Positions 52,930 through 64,000 of a stretch of DNA of 64,000 bases are shown piece after piece (within the stretch, counting starts at the first letter, position 1; each line of letters starts with the position of its first letter). Made by a program: the position numbers and the translations under genes. The DNA is from Eutreptiella sp. 'Long Island Sound 2002'. Taxonomy: Eukaryota; Euglenozoa; Euglenophyceae; Eutreptiales; Eutreptiaceae. The notes under the pieces were generated by a model, which ran no database searches, had not been told where the DNA came from, and saw nothing but the letters and a program-made list of their open reading frames with translations. The stretch is taken from NCBI GenBank assembly GCA_964036045.1, contig OZ038379.1:114107604-114171603 (forward strand). The letters run 5' to 3'.

Positions 52930-53640
52930 GAGTATGGAATGGCGCCACAGGTGTATGACAAGATGATCCAGACGCTGGGAGCCGAAGCGCCCGAGACGGA
53001 CGTCTTCGCTTCCCGGGATGCCCCACTTTTGCGGAAGTGTAGGAGGCATTGGCATCGAGGAGACTCAGCCTGGCATAGGCATTGGGGTTTGAAGGAGTGG
53101 GGGCCCATGTATTGGCATGGCTCCCTGGACAATACCAGACGTACGGTGGAGAAGATCGTCGCGGAAAGGGCGAAGGGGATCCTGGTCATAACCGGCATAG
53201 GATCCACCCCATGTCCGCTGGAGGGTCTCAAGTGGACGCTGGACTCCATCACCCTGAACGAGATGTCATTTGGGCCAGAGGAGGAGTTGTTCATCGACGC
53301 CAAGGGTGTATCAATGCCCTCCCCGGGTCAAGGGTGGGGTACCAAGGCTTTCCTGGTGGATGGGGCGCAAGCCCAGCCCACGGGTGATGAAGCATTCATC
53401 CGTAGGGTGGGGGCGGTGCCCATGAAGGTCATGTTTGAGCCCAAGGAGGGGACAGATCAGCCAATTGATGGCATTGACATCCTGTCCCACGCCGAGATCG
53501 ACGACGTCGTCAACTACATGCGGATGGGGATGCACGACGGTGTGGTAGCCAAGAAGAGGCGGGCCATGGTCACATCTCCGCATTGGTCCGCTGACAAGAT
53601 GTTGGTCACCGGCAAGTACGAGAAGGATGAGTTCGTGGCG
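52930..53640 (+). pseudogene. Extra ~250-residue domain between protease and reverse transcriptase
   Basis: In the pol frame before the reverse transcriptase: TDVFASRDAPLLRK, HWHRGDSAWHRHWG, WGPMYWHGSLDNTRRTVEKI, AKGILVITGIGSTPCPLEGL, then a segment ending VVNYMRMGMHDG. The order (D-x-FAS, W-containing block, aromatic block, helix, hydrophobic strand, Pro block) resembles a domain seen in DIRS-like and other retroelement polyproteins and sometimes described as Dam-methylase-like. The catalytic NPPW-type block appears replaced by YWHGSL, so it is probably not an active methylase. It is retained in the old copy (59827-60585). Confidence 0.4.
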
Positions 53641-54834
53641 AGGGTCATGGATCACATCGCGGACCAATACGATGGTCCGGTTGGGTCGGACCCGCCGACG
53701 TGGGATTTTCCAAGAATGGGGGCCGATAGCGACAGTAACCAGCCCGACGCCGCAAATTTCCGAAGATTATCGGTGGGAAGTGCACCCCACGACAATGAAG
53801 AGGGCATATCGGACGAGGAGAAGTCGGATTCGGACTCGGACCCGGAAGAGGCCTATACCGCAGTGCGGTCGGTTGTATCGATACCGAAGCAAGCGGCTGA
53901 AGAGGCCCAGGAGAACCCGAAGGTCGCCGAGCTGAAGGAGAGGCTGATCAATGCCTATCCGCGGCTATTCAGTGGCGTTGCCAACAAGAACCCTCCAGAT
54001 TATGGGAGGTTTGGCACAGCGAAGATCAAGCTGAAGCGGAACCCCAAGATCTATCGTCATCGGGAGTACCAACTTCAGGGCGATTGGGCCGGGGCCATGA
54101 AGAAGTTGTTGGCTGAATTCATTGAGTGGGGATGGATCGAACCCTCCGACAGTGAGTGGGCCAGCCCAGCCTTTATCGTGCCCAAGAAGGAGAAGGGCGA
54201 GTGGAGGTTGGTGGTGGATTACAGGGGTTTGAACGAGCAAACCAAGCACGACTCGTACTCGCTTCCCCTGATCGACTCCATCCTCCAAAAACAACAGAAA
54301 AAACGGATCTTCACGGTGTTGAACCTGAAACACGGTTATCACCAGATGCCGCTACACCCGGACTCCAGGCCCTGTACAGCGATGTCGACGCCGCTGGGGC
54401 CCATGCAGTGGAAAGTGGTGCCCATGGGCGCCAAGAATGGCAACGCCGCTTTCCAGCGCATGATGGAGGACCTACTCGGTCCAGTCCGGGATTGTGCCGA
54501 TCCCTTCGTGGATGACATCATTATCGGCTCTGGCACGGAGAACATGACTGAGGATGAGCTTATCGAAGCGCATGAGAAGGATCTGCGCCGAGTGCTCAGT
54601 GAGCTGGGCAAGCACAACATGGTGTGCAAGCCCACCAAAGCCTCACTCTTCGTGAAGGAAGTGGAGTTCGCGGGTCACGTGGTTGGTCACGGGCAACGCC
54701 GTCCCATGCCTGGGAAGCTGGCGTCCCTGCACCACTGGGAAAAGCCCCAGACCATCAGCGAACTCCGATCCTTCATGGGGTTCTGCAACTACTATTCGGG
54801 CTATGTCCGAATGTATGCAGAACTGTCGGGGCCG
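53640..54834 (+). pseudogene. pol: Reverse transcriptase of the complete Ty3 copy
   Basis: After an acidic linker (SDSDSDPEEAYTAVRS) the fingers and palm follow: FIEWGWIEPSDSEWASPA, VVDYRGLNEQTKHDSYSLP, LNLKHGYHQMPLHPDSRP (motif A has Asn where the old copy has Asp, so the first catalytic Asp is lost), GAKNGNAAFQRMM, and DPFVDDIIIGSGTEN (the Asp pair is intact). The connection subdomain (LRSFMGFCNYYSGYVRMY) leads to a deletion and frameshift at about 54835 before RNase H. It would make the cDNA copy of element RNA. Confidence 0.9.
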
Positions 54835-55290
54835 CTGGGGAGAAAGGCCGGAAGGGGAGCAGGAAGAAGCTTGCCTGGACCCCTGAGGCCGAAGATGCGT
54901 TCAGCCGCCTGAAGGAGCGACTCCTGGGGCAGCTGGGACTATTCTTGGTGGACCCGGACAAGGGATTCGTGCTACGGACGGACGCCTCGGACTATGCTGT
55001 AGGTGCAGTCCTCGAGCAGATCCGGGACGACGGGTCACACGTACCCGTGGCGCTTTGGAGTCGGATCCTGGCCGAGGGCCAACCCCGCACCTGGACCGCG
55101 AGGGAGAAGGAGACGTACGCCATTGTTTGTGCGCTCAGGAAGTGGTCTGGCCACATCGGATTGCAACCAGTGGTGGTTTGCACGGACCATCAGTCCTTGC
55201 AGAGCTGGCACAAGGAGCACGTCGACACCCCCTGGGGACCGGCGGCAAGGAGGGCCCGCTGGCATGAGACGTTCGCCAAGTTCGACCTCA
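54835..55290 (+). pseudogene. pol: RNase H of the complete Ty3 copy
   Basis: Another frame from about 54840: KKLAWTPEAEDAFSRLKERL, FVLRTDASDYAVGAVLEQIR (Asp), AREKETYAIVCALRKWSGHI (Glu) and VVVCTDHQSLQSWH (Asp). The old copy has a longer linker (HKMLQVRKFDGRKG) where this copy is deleted. A one-base loss at about 55290 (CTCACGTCG versus CTCAGCGTCG) shifts the frame before the VADCLSRW tether. RNase H would remove the RNA strand after cDNA synthesis. Confidence 0.88.
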
Positions 55291-57125
55291 CGTCGTATAC
55301 GTCCCGGGGAAGGACAACACTGTGGCAGATTGCCTCAGTCGATGGGCCTACCCCGCGGGCAAGGCTTGGATGGACATATCCAGCCATGGGGACGCCGAGG
55401 AAACCGAGGAGGCCAAGCGCATCATCGAGATGGAGAAGGCCATGGAGCAAGAGGGGGTCAAGTGCTTTGTGGTGATGGCAAACCGCACGGACCTGGCCAA
55501 GTTCTGGGATGCCCGCGTCCAAGCTATTCGAGAGGAAACCCTTGAGCAATGGATGGTGGCCCCTGTAGAGCTAGTCAGGTCGGTGCTCACAGAGGACTGG
55601 TCGGATGACTACGCGGCATCCGAGCACTGGAGCAAGTACTGGAATGCCGTGAGCGCCCCGTCGGACGACAAGTGGCCTGAGGGCTTGACCGAGGATGGGG
55701 ACAAACTGTTCCTCAAGGACAAGCTACTGGTCCCTGAGAACCGGGTGGAGGAGCTCATTGACCACTGGCACAACGCCCAGCTCATGCACCCTGGCCGAGA
55801 CAAGATGCAGCAGGACCTGGAGTGGCGTTTCAAGTTCCCTCCGGGGTACTACGCCATCCTGGATAGGTACTGCAGCGACTGTGCCGTGCGTCGGGCGACG
55901 AAGAGCCCCAACCACTCCACAGCGGGCAACCCGGTGTATACAGCTATACCGGAGGCCCCTATGCGGTCCCTGGCCATGGATGTATTCGCCATGCCTGAGG
56001 TCACCGTGGAAGGAGAGACCTACGACTGTGTCATCCTGGCGGTGGATAGGCACAGTGGGTATATCGTGGCGATCCCTGGCAAGAAGTCCAAGAAGAAGGA
56101 TAAGAAGGACAAGCATGGAGTGGGGCTGCAGGCCAAGACCGTCGCTAATGCCATGATCAGGCATTGGCTGACGATTTTTGATGTCCTGGCTGTCATCTGC
56201 AGCGATCGGGGCAGTCAGTTTGTGGGGACGTGGTTCAAGACGATGTGCAAGCACATGGGTATTCGGCACGCCAAGACCGTGGCGTACCACAGCCCGTCGA
56301 ATGGCCGAGCTGAGGTGGCCGGGCGGCAGATGTTCGAGAAGTTCCGCCAGCTGCACATCGACGAACTGGGCCGGAATTGGTATAATTTGCTGTGGAGAGT
56401 ACTCCAAGCGTATCACGACCTTCCGGGACCCACTGGACTGCCGCCCCATCCTATCCTGTTCCTACAGGATCGAGTGTCACGCACTCTCCCGTGGTTGAAC
56501 CATGGCAAAGTGGCCCGGGATGCGAACGCTATGATGGCTGAGGCGGACAACACGGCGGCCAAGGTGTGCAAGGCACTTCAGGACGAGCATGACAAGAGGG
56601 CCAAGTACTTCAAGCAGGGAAAGGTCCAGAAGTATGCTCTCCAAGACACCGTGTGGGTGGAGAGGCACCACAAGGATGTCCTGTCCAGGCATCGGCAGGC
56701 ATCTTGGTATGTGCCGGGGGTAATCGTGCGGAAGGTCGGGCAGGATGTGTATGCGGTTCGTGTGGGGGATAACAAGATCCTGGACCGCGACCATACCCAG
56801 CTTCGTTCCCGAGAACCAGACCCCAGCGGACGTCCCGTCACCTTCGACTTCACGGCCGGCGATGTGGAGTCGGACGACGAGGGTGAGGACCACGACTTCA
56901 CCGCCGAGAGGATCCTGGCGGACAAGCCGGACCCGGGGACGCCCTGGGGGTACGCTTTATAAAGTCCGTTGGAAGGGATTCGCCGCATCCAGGGATTCGT
57001 GGGAGCCCCGGAGCAGTTTCGTGCCGAGGTACACCACGGTCTGGATGGACTATCTGAAGAAAAAGAACATTTCTTTGGATGTCAAGGACGTGTTGGTCCA
57101 TTTGGTGGCTGCAGTAGCACCGTAA
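55291..57125 (+). pseudogene. pol: Integrase and chromodomain of the complete Ty3 copy
   Basis: From VADCLSRWAYPAGKAWMD: zinc finger His residues in HWHNAQLMHPG, but the last Cys is lost (CSDCAVRRATK versus CAVCRATK in the old copy). Core: Asp in AMDVFAMPEV, Asp in CSDRGSQFVGTWF, Glu in NGRAEVAGRQMF, then a C-terminal basic domain (YVPGVIVRKVGQDVYAVRVG). The chromodomain begins ERILADKPDPGT; a one-base change near 56945 shifts the rest (YKVRWKGFAASRDSWEP) to another frame, which ends at TAA 57123-57125. It would insert the cDNA, with the chromodomain guiding it to chromatin. Confidence 0.9.
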
Positions 57126-57508
57126 TGGATCCCCCTTGGCATTTTTGTTTGTTTTTGTGCTTGGGAGACGGGTGAGGGCGTTCATCCGGGGATTTTTGGG
57201 CCTTGATTGGCCATCTACCCCCTTCACTCGATCTCCACATATATATTTCATTGTGGTATACTTATTTAGGTCGACCGACGACGTTTCTCTATCTTTGATC
57301 CCCTTGGTCCATGTTGTAGATCAAGAGGAGACCGGATATGGCGTAGGGCACCGATTATGAGTGTCCTCACCCCTCCCTTGGGGCGTGGGGGACGCCTACG
57401 ACGTGTGTGGGGCCTACATGTGTCCTTGGGACATGGGGGAGGGGGGTTGGAGCCCATTGGGGTCCTCCCGTCCTCTCTTCTATGACTTCCGAGCGGTAAC
57501 ACCGCTCT
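57126..57508 (+). other. Pol-LTR spacer of the complete Ty3 copy
   Basis: Non-coding, with ATATATATTTC and a GC-rich stretch. Closely similar to 6694-7074 in reverse orientation. Confidence 0.75.
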
Positions 57509-57519
57509 GAGAAGGAGGC
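57509..57519 (+). promoter_or_regulatory. Polypurine tract of the complete Ty3 copy
   Basis: GAGAAGGAGGC directly before the 3' LTR start TGAAGCC. Confidence 0.82.
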
Positions 57520-59826
57520 TGAAGCCGGTTCGGACCCCCGTGGCCATCTTTGGGTCACTTGGGGTGTGTATCCATGTGCCGGTAAGTCGCCATTGGCTGA
57601 TATCATACTCTCCCATCCACCTGACCTAACCTGATGTGATAGTGTGATAGGTTTGGCAATTCAGGCTATGAGCGGCCATAATCAGTACCGAGGCGCCGCC
57701 AGCTGAGATTTATATATCAGCATATCAGGAATCAACAGGGTTTTTTTATCATAATGTTTCCGTAATTTTTCCGCCTTCCGTTCTGATGGTCAATGTATCG
57801 GCGACTGTCAGTTGGCTCGCGATTTTGCGGTAACCGTTTGGTTAACTGTTATTTCCAGATATTTTGGCGGAAACCCCGATGAAGGGTCAGATTTCATCAG
57901 TAAAGGGTTCGTTGCTTCCGCTCTTTTCATATTATACACTCGCAAAATTAATCGATTTTTTCAGACTTTCAGAATCGGTTTTTCGACTTCGACATCGCCG
58001 CACTTGATATGACGAATCTCGAGTGGCCCGACATTTTTCCCCGATCACGAATCACCCTTCCTTTTGTTATGCCCTTCATTTGTCTTGGACATATAGTCGA
58101 AACAAAAGTGATTCGTGAGACCACTTTGAAAGGTCATATCTCCGGCTCACGGCGAGGTATAACAATTTCGAGAATTGGGTTGGAACCGCCTTGGTCTCAA
58201 CTTAATTCAGGAAGCATCAAACGCCTTTGGTGTGTATACATGCCCGGTGTAGCAAGGGATAAGGGCCAAGAGGGTAGAAAGTGGTTTATAACTCTTGGAC
58301 CGTGCACCGAATATTTTATTGCGACTTTCGAGTGCACCGCATGAGTGTTGGGGTTGCATAGCAACTTTCCTTGGGTTCCCACGTATTTTTAACGTGAAGT
58401 TATGTTCATGGAGGGGTATGGCATACCATGGTGGGAGCCACTTTTTGAGGGTATGTGTTATATGCATGGTATGTGCTTCGATATGCTCACGCCCATGTTA
58501 TACATCTTCGTGTGGCCGAAGAGATGGAGAGCCACACGTGACAAGGGCTTTGCCCATGTCCCAATTGTGGAATTCAAAGCGCTAGACTAAGTCTACCCCG
58601 TATGTATTGCTCATGGTATGTTTGGCAAAGAGATCCATGACTGCACTCCCATTTTCATGGGGCATATAGATATGACTTGCAATGGTATCTGCATGCGCCC
58701 GATTGGGGATCCAAGTGGGGGAATTATTCGCAAATGCATAGAGATATACTATCATGACAACTTTGTATTTGGACATATTTTCATGTTTTTGACCTCAATT
58801 TTTGCTCATTTTTGCATTTTGTGTACTTACCTGGTCGGCAAACAGCTAGAAGCCTATGGAGAGTCCAACTATGGTATGTTGTTCATGTGTTGGCATACGC
58901 TTTGGAGTTGAACACCACCATATGCCGGATCGCGTACTCCATTTGGCTTGGCGCAGGAAGGATTACAAGAATTGGTCTCAAGATCATGGGCTGACTTGGG
59001 CAGTGTGTGGCGCCCATATCGGAAGGGGTTTCGAGGGTAAAGTGGGATGTACATGGGCATTGATCTTTGGTCTCTATCCTCCATGAATACTAGACTTCGA
59101 TTCCATGCATGCTTTGAGCCTTCCGATAAGTGGTAACTTCAATTTTGAGCATATATTTGATATATTGCCAATATGGTGTGAATTGGCAGTTTTTGGCATG
59201 TTATGAGTTCAAACTCATGGGGCATATCTCTAAGCCCATTCGACTCCAAGTCCAACCAAGTATATGTCAGGGTAGGGCATGGTCCTGAGTGCCACTCTAG
59301 GCCATGACACGCCACCTCCCTTATTGGGCTAGGATTCAGAGGCTTTGGAGAGAACACATTTTTGGGGTTTGTGTAGTGACTTTTGACACATGGCATTCAG
59401 CCATCTCATTTGATCTGGTTCAGGGCAATATGTTGGTGAGTCAAGGGTAGGTCTTGAGTCCAGGGAATGAGGGGTTTATGGCTGTGAATATGTATGTTTA
59501 CCTCTTTCCCCAACTTTGCTTTATTGGTGTTCATATGCCAATTTCAGGGCTTTCCTCTTTGGTGCAATTCTTGTACATGCCCGCCACCGTGGGACGACCG
59601 GTGTGCTAAACGGAAGCCCGCATCGTGGATTGGATTGTGGATTGGGTTATTGCTGTATTTGTGGGATCCGGTTGCTGTTCAGGGTTGAAGGAGGATTTTA
59701 TTTTCTATATTTTCGGATTTTGGACCCTGGATTTTGATAAATGCAATCGTTGATCAGGAGCAAGTCGGCAGGGGTTATAGGCGGAAGGGGCACAGCAGGG
59801 GCCGGTCCTGGTAGGGACCTTCTTTA
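57520..59826 (+). repeat. 3' LTR, 2,307 bp
   Basis: Same termini as the 5' LTR (TGAAGCC...TTCTTTA) and nearly equal length. It is followed by the GAAC duplication and then by old Ty3 pol in inverted orientation. Confidence 0.94.
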
Positions 59827-60585
59827 GAACTCATCCTTCTCGTACTTGCCGTTGACCAACATCTTGTCATCGCACCAATGCGGAGATGTGACCATGGCCC
59901 GCCTCTTCTTGGCTGCCACACGGTCGTGCATCCCCATCCGCATGTAGTTGACGACGTCGTCGATCTCGGAGTGGGACAGGATGTCAATGCCATCAATTGG
60001 CTGATCCGTCCCCTCCTTGGGCTCAAACATGACCCGCATGGGCACCGCCTCCACCCTACGGATGAATGCTTCGTCACCAGTGGGCTGGGCTTGCGCCCCA
60101 TCCGCGAGGAAAGCCTTGGTACCCCACGCTTGACCCGGGGAGGGCATTGATACACCCTTGGCGTCGATGAACAACTCCTCCTCTGGCTGGAATGACATCT
60201 CATTCAGGGTGATGGAGTCCAGCGTCGACTTGAGACCTTCCAGCGGACACGGGGTGGATCGTATGCCGGTTATGACCAGGATCCCCTTCGCCCTATCCGC
60301 GACGATCTTCTCCACCGTACGTCTGGTATTGTCCAGGGAGCCATGCCAATACATGGGCCCCCACTCCTTCAAACCCCAATGCCGGTGCCAGGCTGAGTCT
60401 CCTCGATGCCAATGCCTCCTAAACTTCCGCAACAGTGGGGCATCCCGGGAAGCGAAGACGTCTGTTTCGGGCGCTTCGGCTCCCAGCGTCTGGATCATCC
60501 TGGCATACACCTGCGGCGCCATTCCATACTCCGTGAGCTGAACTCCGCGGTCTCCTCTGGACTTGGCACCGACAGCTTGCACCGC
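59827..60585 (-). pseudogene. pol: Old Ty3 pol: domain between protease and reverse transcriptase
   Basis: Minus-strand frame after TGA 60586-60588: TDVFASRDAPLLRKFRRHW, WGPMYWHGSLDNTRRTVEKI, KGILVITGIRSTPCP, ending GKYEKDEF where the complete copy has inserted. The next codons of the same gene are at 46783 and below. The frame is intact and is the best-kept example here of this extra domain. Confidence 0.88.
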
Positions 60586-61386
60586 TCAGACGATCCGATC
60601 CTCTTCCTCAGCATTCCATTGGGATGATCCGCATGCATAGTCCGTGGACAGCCATGTGAGGCATTCATCATCCTCCCGGACCAGCGTTGCACGATGGGGA
60701 AGGGCTCCAATGGCATTTGCCACCATGAAGTCATACCCAATGATCATATCCCAATCTGTAATGTCGGCCACCTAGAAGTTCCCCGATAGAGTGCTTCTCT
60801 TCGCCAAATCAGGGCGGTTCAAGCGCTCATGCTCCCAGAATTCCATACTGATAGTGGCCTCATGGGTGCCACCACCCATAATCACTCCATTGGCCACCTT
60901 CAGGCGTACCGGTCTACGGCTGGGCTGCAGGGATTCCTCCTTGAACAACCCTCTCCGGACCAGGCTCACCTGGGCACCCGTATCCACCAAAACATCCACC
61001 ACCAACTCCTCTTGTCCGCACCGTACACGCACCTTCAAGTGCAACTGCCGCTCGTCACCATGCGGTGTATGGACGACTCTCAAGGCATGCAACTCTAGCA
61101 CATCCGGGTGCATCAGGACTTCGAGGGTATGGTCACGGATGGTGTAGATCTTGGGCTGGTCTTGCCCGTCCACGGGGCTCTCCGTGGTCGCTCCTTCCTT
61201 CTTGCCACGTCCCTTGCCCACATAAACTTCCCTTGGCAGGGCGCTCCAGGGGTTTGGAGTGGCGAAACTCAGTGGTTTTGGCTCTTCTGGAGCCTTCTTA
61301 AGCACCCGATGTGCCTTCGCTTTCTCTGGCATTCCACTGATTTTCGGAGGAGAGACCTCCGAGGTCCCACGCCCGTGGGGGCTCCT
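60586..61386 (-). pseudogene. pol: Old Ty3 protease region
   Basis: In phase with gag after TAG 61387-61389. It retains the canonical active site, VVDVLVDTGAQVSLVRRGL. A Tyr codon is changed to TAG at 60772-60774 (GNF-stop-VADITDW), after which DMIIGYDFMVANAIGALPH continues to TGA 60586-60588. Compared with the plus-strand copy it has the intact DTG and no frameshift, but this extra stop. Confidence 0.85.
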
Positions 61387-61389
61387 CTA

Positions 61390-64000
61390 GACATGGCCTG
61401 CCGCAGCTCCCTCCTGCTGCGATCCGCTCAGACCTTGTCGACCACGTTGCTGGGCTTTGAGTTCCTCCAACGTCCTCAACATGTCCTCAGCAACCTCCTC
61501 GATCGATGTCACGCGTCAGTCTGGACCGGGTCCTCCACCAAAGCCTTTTCCTCTGCCTTTCCCTTGGCCCTTTCCTTGGCCTTTTCCACCATCTCCGCCC
61601 TTTGCCTTCCAATCGGCAATTCGTTGCTCCTTGGGCTTCATCTCGGGGTGGGCGGCGAAGTAGGCCTTCTTGTCCGCCTTATACACCTTGCACTGACGGT
61701 GGTCATGTGCATGGTTGTTTCCCTTGCCATAACAGACCCAGCACCCGTCGTGCTGAGACCTGTACTCCCGGAACGAGAGCGGTGGGTTCCCGATCCTCCT
61801 TGGCTCCTTGGTCTTCTTGGGTCCCACCCGGTTCCATCTGGACCGATCCTGCCCATGGTCCCTCACGTTGTGCGCCACAAACGCGAAGAAATGGGCCTCC
61901 TCGTGATCCTCCCGGGACCCGGTCCAGGGGTCTTGGCCACTTCCACTACCATCCTCCGCGGAGTTGGCCGTGTCCTCCTGGATCTCCCGATGATGGCGGT
62001 CTTCTCGGTGGCCTTGTTGTCCATGACCTTGTCGATCCTGCACGTGGGCCTCGTTCATGGCGTTGAGCTGCAGCTCCACCGTGATGTACTTCACGATCTC
62101 GTCCAGGCTCATGCGGGCAAAGATGACCTGCAACCTCAGCAGCTCTCCGCGCCTCCACTCGACGTTGTTGAGGCGCAGCAACCTTTGCCCCATGGTGTCG
62201 CCGAATACCTCCACGTAGACGGCGTTCTTCAACCCCAACATTCGGCTGGGCTCGCCGAGGTTTCGCCAGAAGAACTCCATTATTCCGGCGTGGGTGTCCT
62301 CCGACGCCATGATCCGTACGGCCACGTGCTTCTGTGCTCTCTTTTTCTCCTCATCCTCCACTCTTCTCTTCCAATGCCCGGGGAGGACGTCCTTCAGCAG
62401 GTGTCGGATCTCGCTGGCCTCGTTCCAGTCCTCCACCAGCTTGAGGCTTCTTCGGTACTTGCAGATGTACCAATTCCATTCTCGGACCCTCAGTTCCCCT
62501 CGCTCCAGCGGCAGCGGAATGGACCACGAACCCTCCAAATTCTGGTTGGGGGCGTCCACTCGCTCTTCGTCCTCCAGCCACTGGAGGGAGGCCTGCTCCG
62601 TCTGGATCAATCCCTTGCGGATCTGATCCCTGAGCTCCTCCTTCAGGTCCTGCGCCAGCCTGTGTGGGAATGTTCCACATACCCACTTGTCCCTTGGCGC
62701 CCCCTTCATCTCGCCGACGACCTCCTCGGCGAAGTCCTCCCAATCCAGGATGAAGTCATCCAGGTTGGAGGGGTTGCCATCGTAGTAGGGGATTTGGATT
62801 CCCCTGAGGTTGTCAATCCTGATGGCTTCTCCGACGTCCGCAGCCACCACTTCACCGAGACGGATACCACCTGTGGCCGGGGGGTGTGAGTACACTCCCC
62901 GTACATCCCTCTCCTCCATGGAGTGCGCTCCAGTTGGGCCTGAACCCATGGGGTTTGGAATGCGGGAAGGACTTGGTCCACCGGCTGTCCATATCCCTGT
63001 ATTGGGGTCCTTCACCCACAGGTTTCCGCTTGGATGACCTCGACCATGTCCGTCTGCGCTTCCCATGGTTCGCCCCTGCATGGTCTCGCTCTGGATCCCC
63101 TCCTCCGCATAAACTGCATGAGCAGTCATAATGGTAGGTGGATCCTGGGCGGCATGGGACATCTGTAACGTCAGGCTCCTCAGGTCCGTGGTTGCACGCC
63201 CTTCCCGCATGGTCCCAGCCGGTGCCGTTTGCTCCCCGAGCATTATGGATTCGCTGAACATGGGAACAAACGGCAGCGCACCCGGGTCAACACGCGGAGG
63301 CGCGTAAGGTGCCTCTGCAGGGCCGCCCATGGGTTTCTCCATGGCGCTCCTGAGGGTCTTAACGCGCTCCACCAGGTCTGCCGCTGCTGGCTTTGCCGGG
63401 AGCTCCGGACCTGAGGTGAGGGGCTGTAGCTCCTCTAGACTTTTCAGGCGTCCCGACATGTCCTCCACCAGGTGGAGGAGGCTGTCCACCACTCGCTGCT
63501 GCTTCTGCAGGGCCTGCTCCAGATTGTCCTGGTACCGGTCCTGTTCCGCCCGCAGCTCGCCATGTCTCTCTCCGCGGCCGACTGGTCATCCATGATCCCC
63601 GCGACGTCCTCCTCTAGGCCCTCCTTCGCGTTGTCCAGGCGGTTGAGGTGCTGCACGATGGCGTCCATCCCCATCTTTGGGTTCTTGCCGATGAGGAATG
63701 ACACGTGCTCGCAGTGGCACTCAACGTGCCTTCCACCTGACCCGGCGCATCCGACGGTTCCCGGCGCCTCGGACTCCTCCGCCATGGGTGTGTCGCCCAT
63801 GCTATCCCGCGTTGGCTCCGTGTGCCGGGCCACAGGCGCCGTTCTGGCTCTGGCAGGCCTCTCCATCGCCTCGGCGTCATGCTCCAGGCTGGGTTCTGGG
63901 GCCGCGTTCGCCCTTGTGGGCGGTCTGGCCATCTCCTCCGACTCCGAAGGGTGCTCATAGGCTGTCCGATAGCCCTCGGAGTGCCCCTCGGAGTCCCACA
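61390..64000 (-). pseudogene. gag: Old Ty3 gag (5' end outside the window)
   Basis: The minus-strand frame enters at the window edge (EGHSEGYRTAYEHPSES). A frameshift occurs near 63560, after AERDMA, and the frame resumes with coiled coil (VVDSLLHLVEDMSGRLKS). Capsid-like helices, then the knuckle CWVCYGKGNNHAHDHRQC. TGA at 61516-61518 replaces an Arg codon (GGPGPD-stop), and the remaining 40 codons (TSIEEVAEDMLRTLEELK) lead to TAG 61387-61389. The gag N-terminus, primer-binding site and 5' LTR should lie beyond 64000. Confidence 0.88.

Larger units (their letters stand above)
46784..59826 (+). mobile_element. Complete Ty3 chromovirus copy, 13.0 kb
   Basis: It has 2.3-kb LTRs, a tRNA-Met-type primer-binding site, gag, protease, a ~250-residue extra domain, reverse transcriptase, RNase H, integrase, chromodomain and polypurine tract, in that order. 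The target duplication GAAC (or GAACT) is at 46780-46783 and 59827-59830. Removing the element joins the old Ty3 pol frame exactly across a Glu-Phe codon pair. It has inserted into an older relative in opposite orientation. Several frameshifts make this copy defective. Confidence 0.95.

Noticed and set aside
59750-59833. Inversion breakpoint at the junction of plus-strand LTR and minus-strand gag-pol
   Set aside because: The GAAC duplication and the matching pol half at 46783 show a simple nested insertion in opposite orientation, with no rearrangement needed.

Overview
This is repeat-dense nuclear DNA from a GC-rich eukaryote. Spliceosomal-type introns with GTGCGT/GTGTGC donors, a chromodomain Ty3 retrotransposon, an APE/RNase H LINE and a pyrophosphate-type phosphofructokinase fragment all fit an alga or similar protist. 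The species cannot be fixed from the sequence. No intact single-copy host gene is visible; nearly everything is mobile DNA.

Layout. About 1-3.9 kb is old repeat and fold-back DNA. About 3.9-4.7 kb is a broken pogo/Tigger-type transposase. From 4.7 kb to the right edge the window is one old Ty3 chromovirus on the minus strand, cut into four pieces (4697-9023, 41714-42725, 46187-46783, 59827-64000+) by three nested insertions. (1) 9024-41713 is a very large LINE-like insertion on the minus strand, flanked by a 35-bp target-site duplication and ending in a GGTA/TACC tail. (2) 42726-46186 is a 3.46-kb non-autonomous LTR element with 256-bp LTRs and a CCCCT duplication. (3) 46784-59826 is a second, complete 13-kb copy of the Ty3 family on the plus strand, with 2.3-kb LTRs and a GAAC duplication. 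A fourth insertion sits inside (1): a 7.03-kb DNA transposon at 27831-34860 with inverted ends.

The LINE carries a 3,096-codon frame: a novel N-terminal region, then APE endonuclease, reverse transcriptase, RNase H and a zinc knuckle. Downstream come a cysteine-protease-like ORF, SR- and Pro-rich ORFs, and a captured C-terminus of PPi-phosphofructokinase. The DNA transposon carries three ORFs that splice in phase into one 1,730-codon frame: a 2-oxoglutarate/Fe(II) dioxygenase-like module, a coiled-coil module and a DDE-like transposase. Its introns and ends carry palindromic arrays of an 11-bp unit.

The Ty3 family has an in-frame TAG between Gag and protease and an in-frame TGA between protease and the reverse-transcriptase part. 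Both stops are at the same sites in two diverged copies. The TAG is followed by two hairpins, which suggests programmed stop-codon readthrough. All Ty3 copies here also carry frameshifts or stops and are probably dead.
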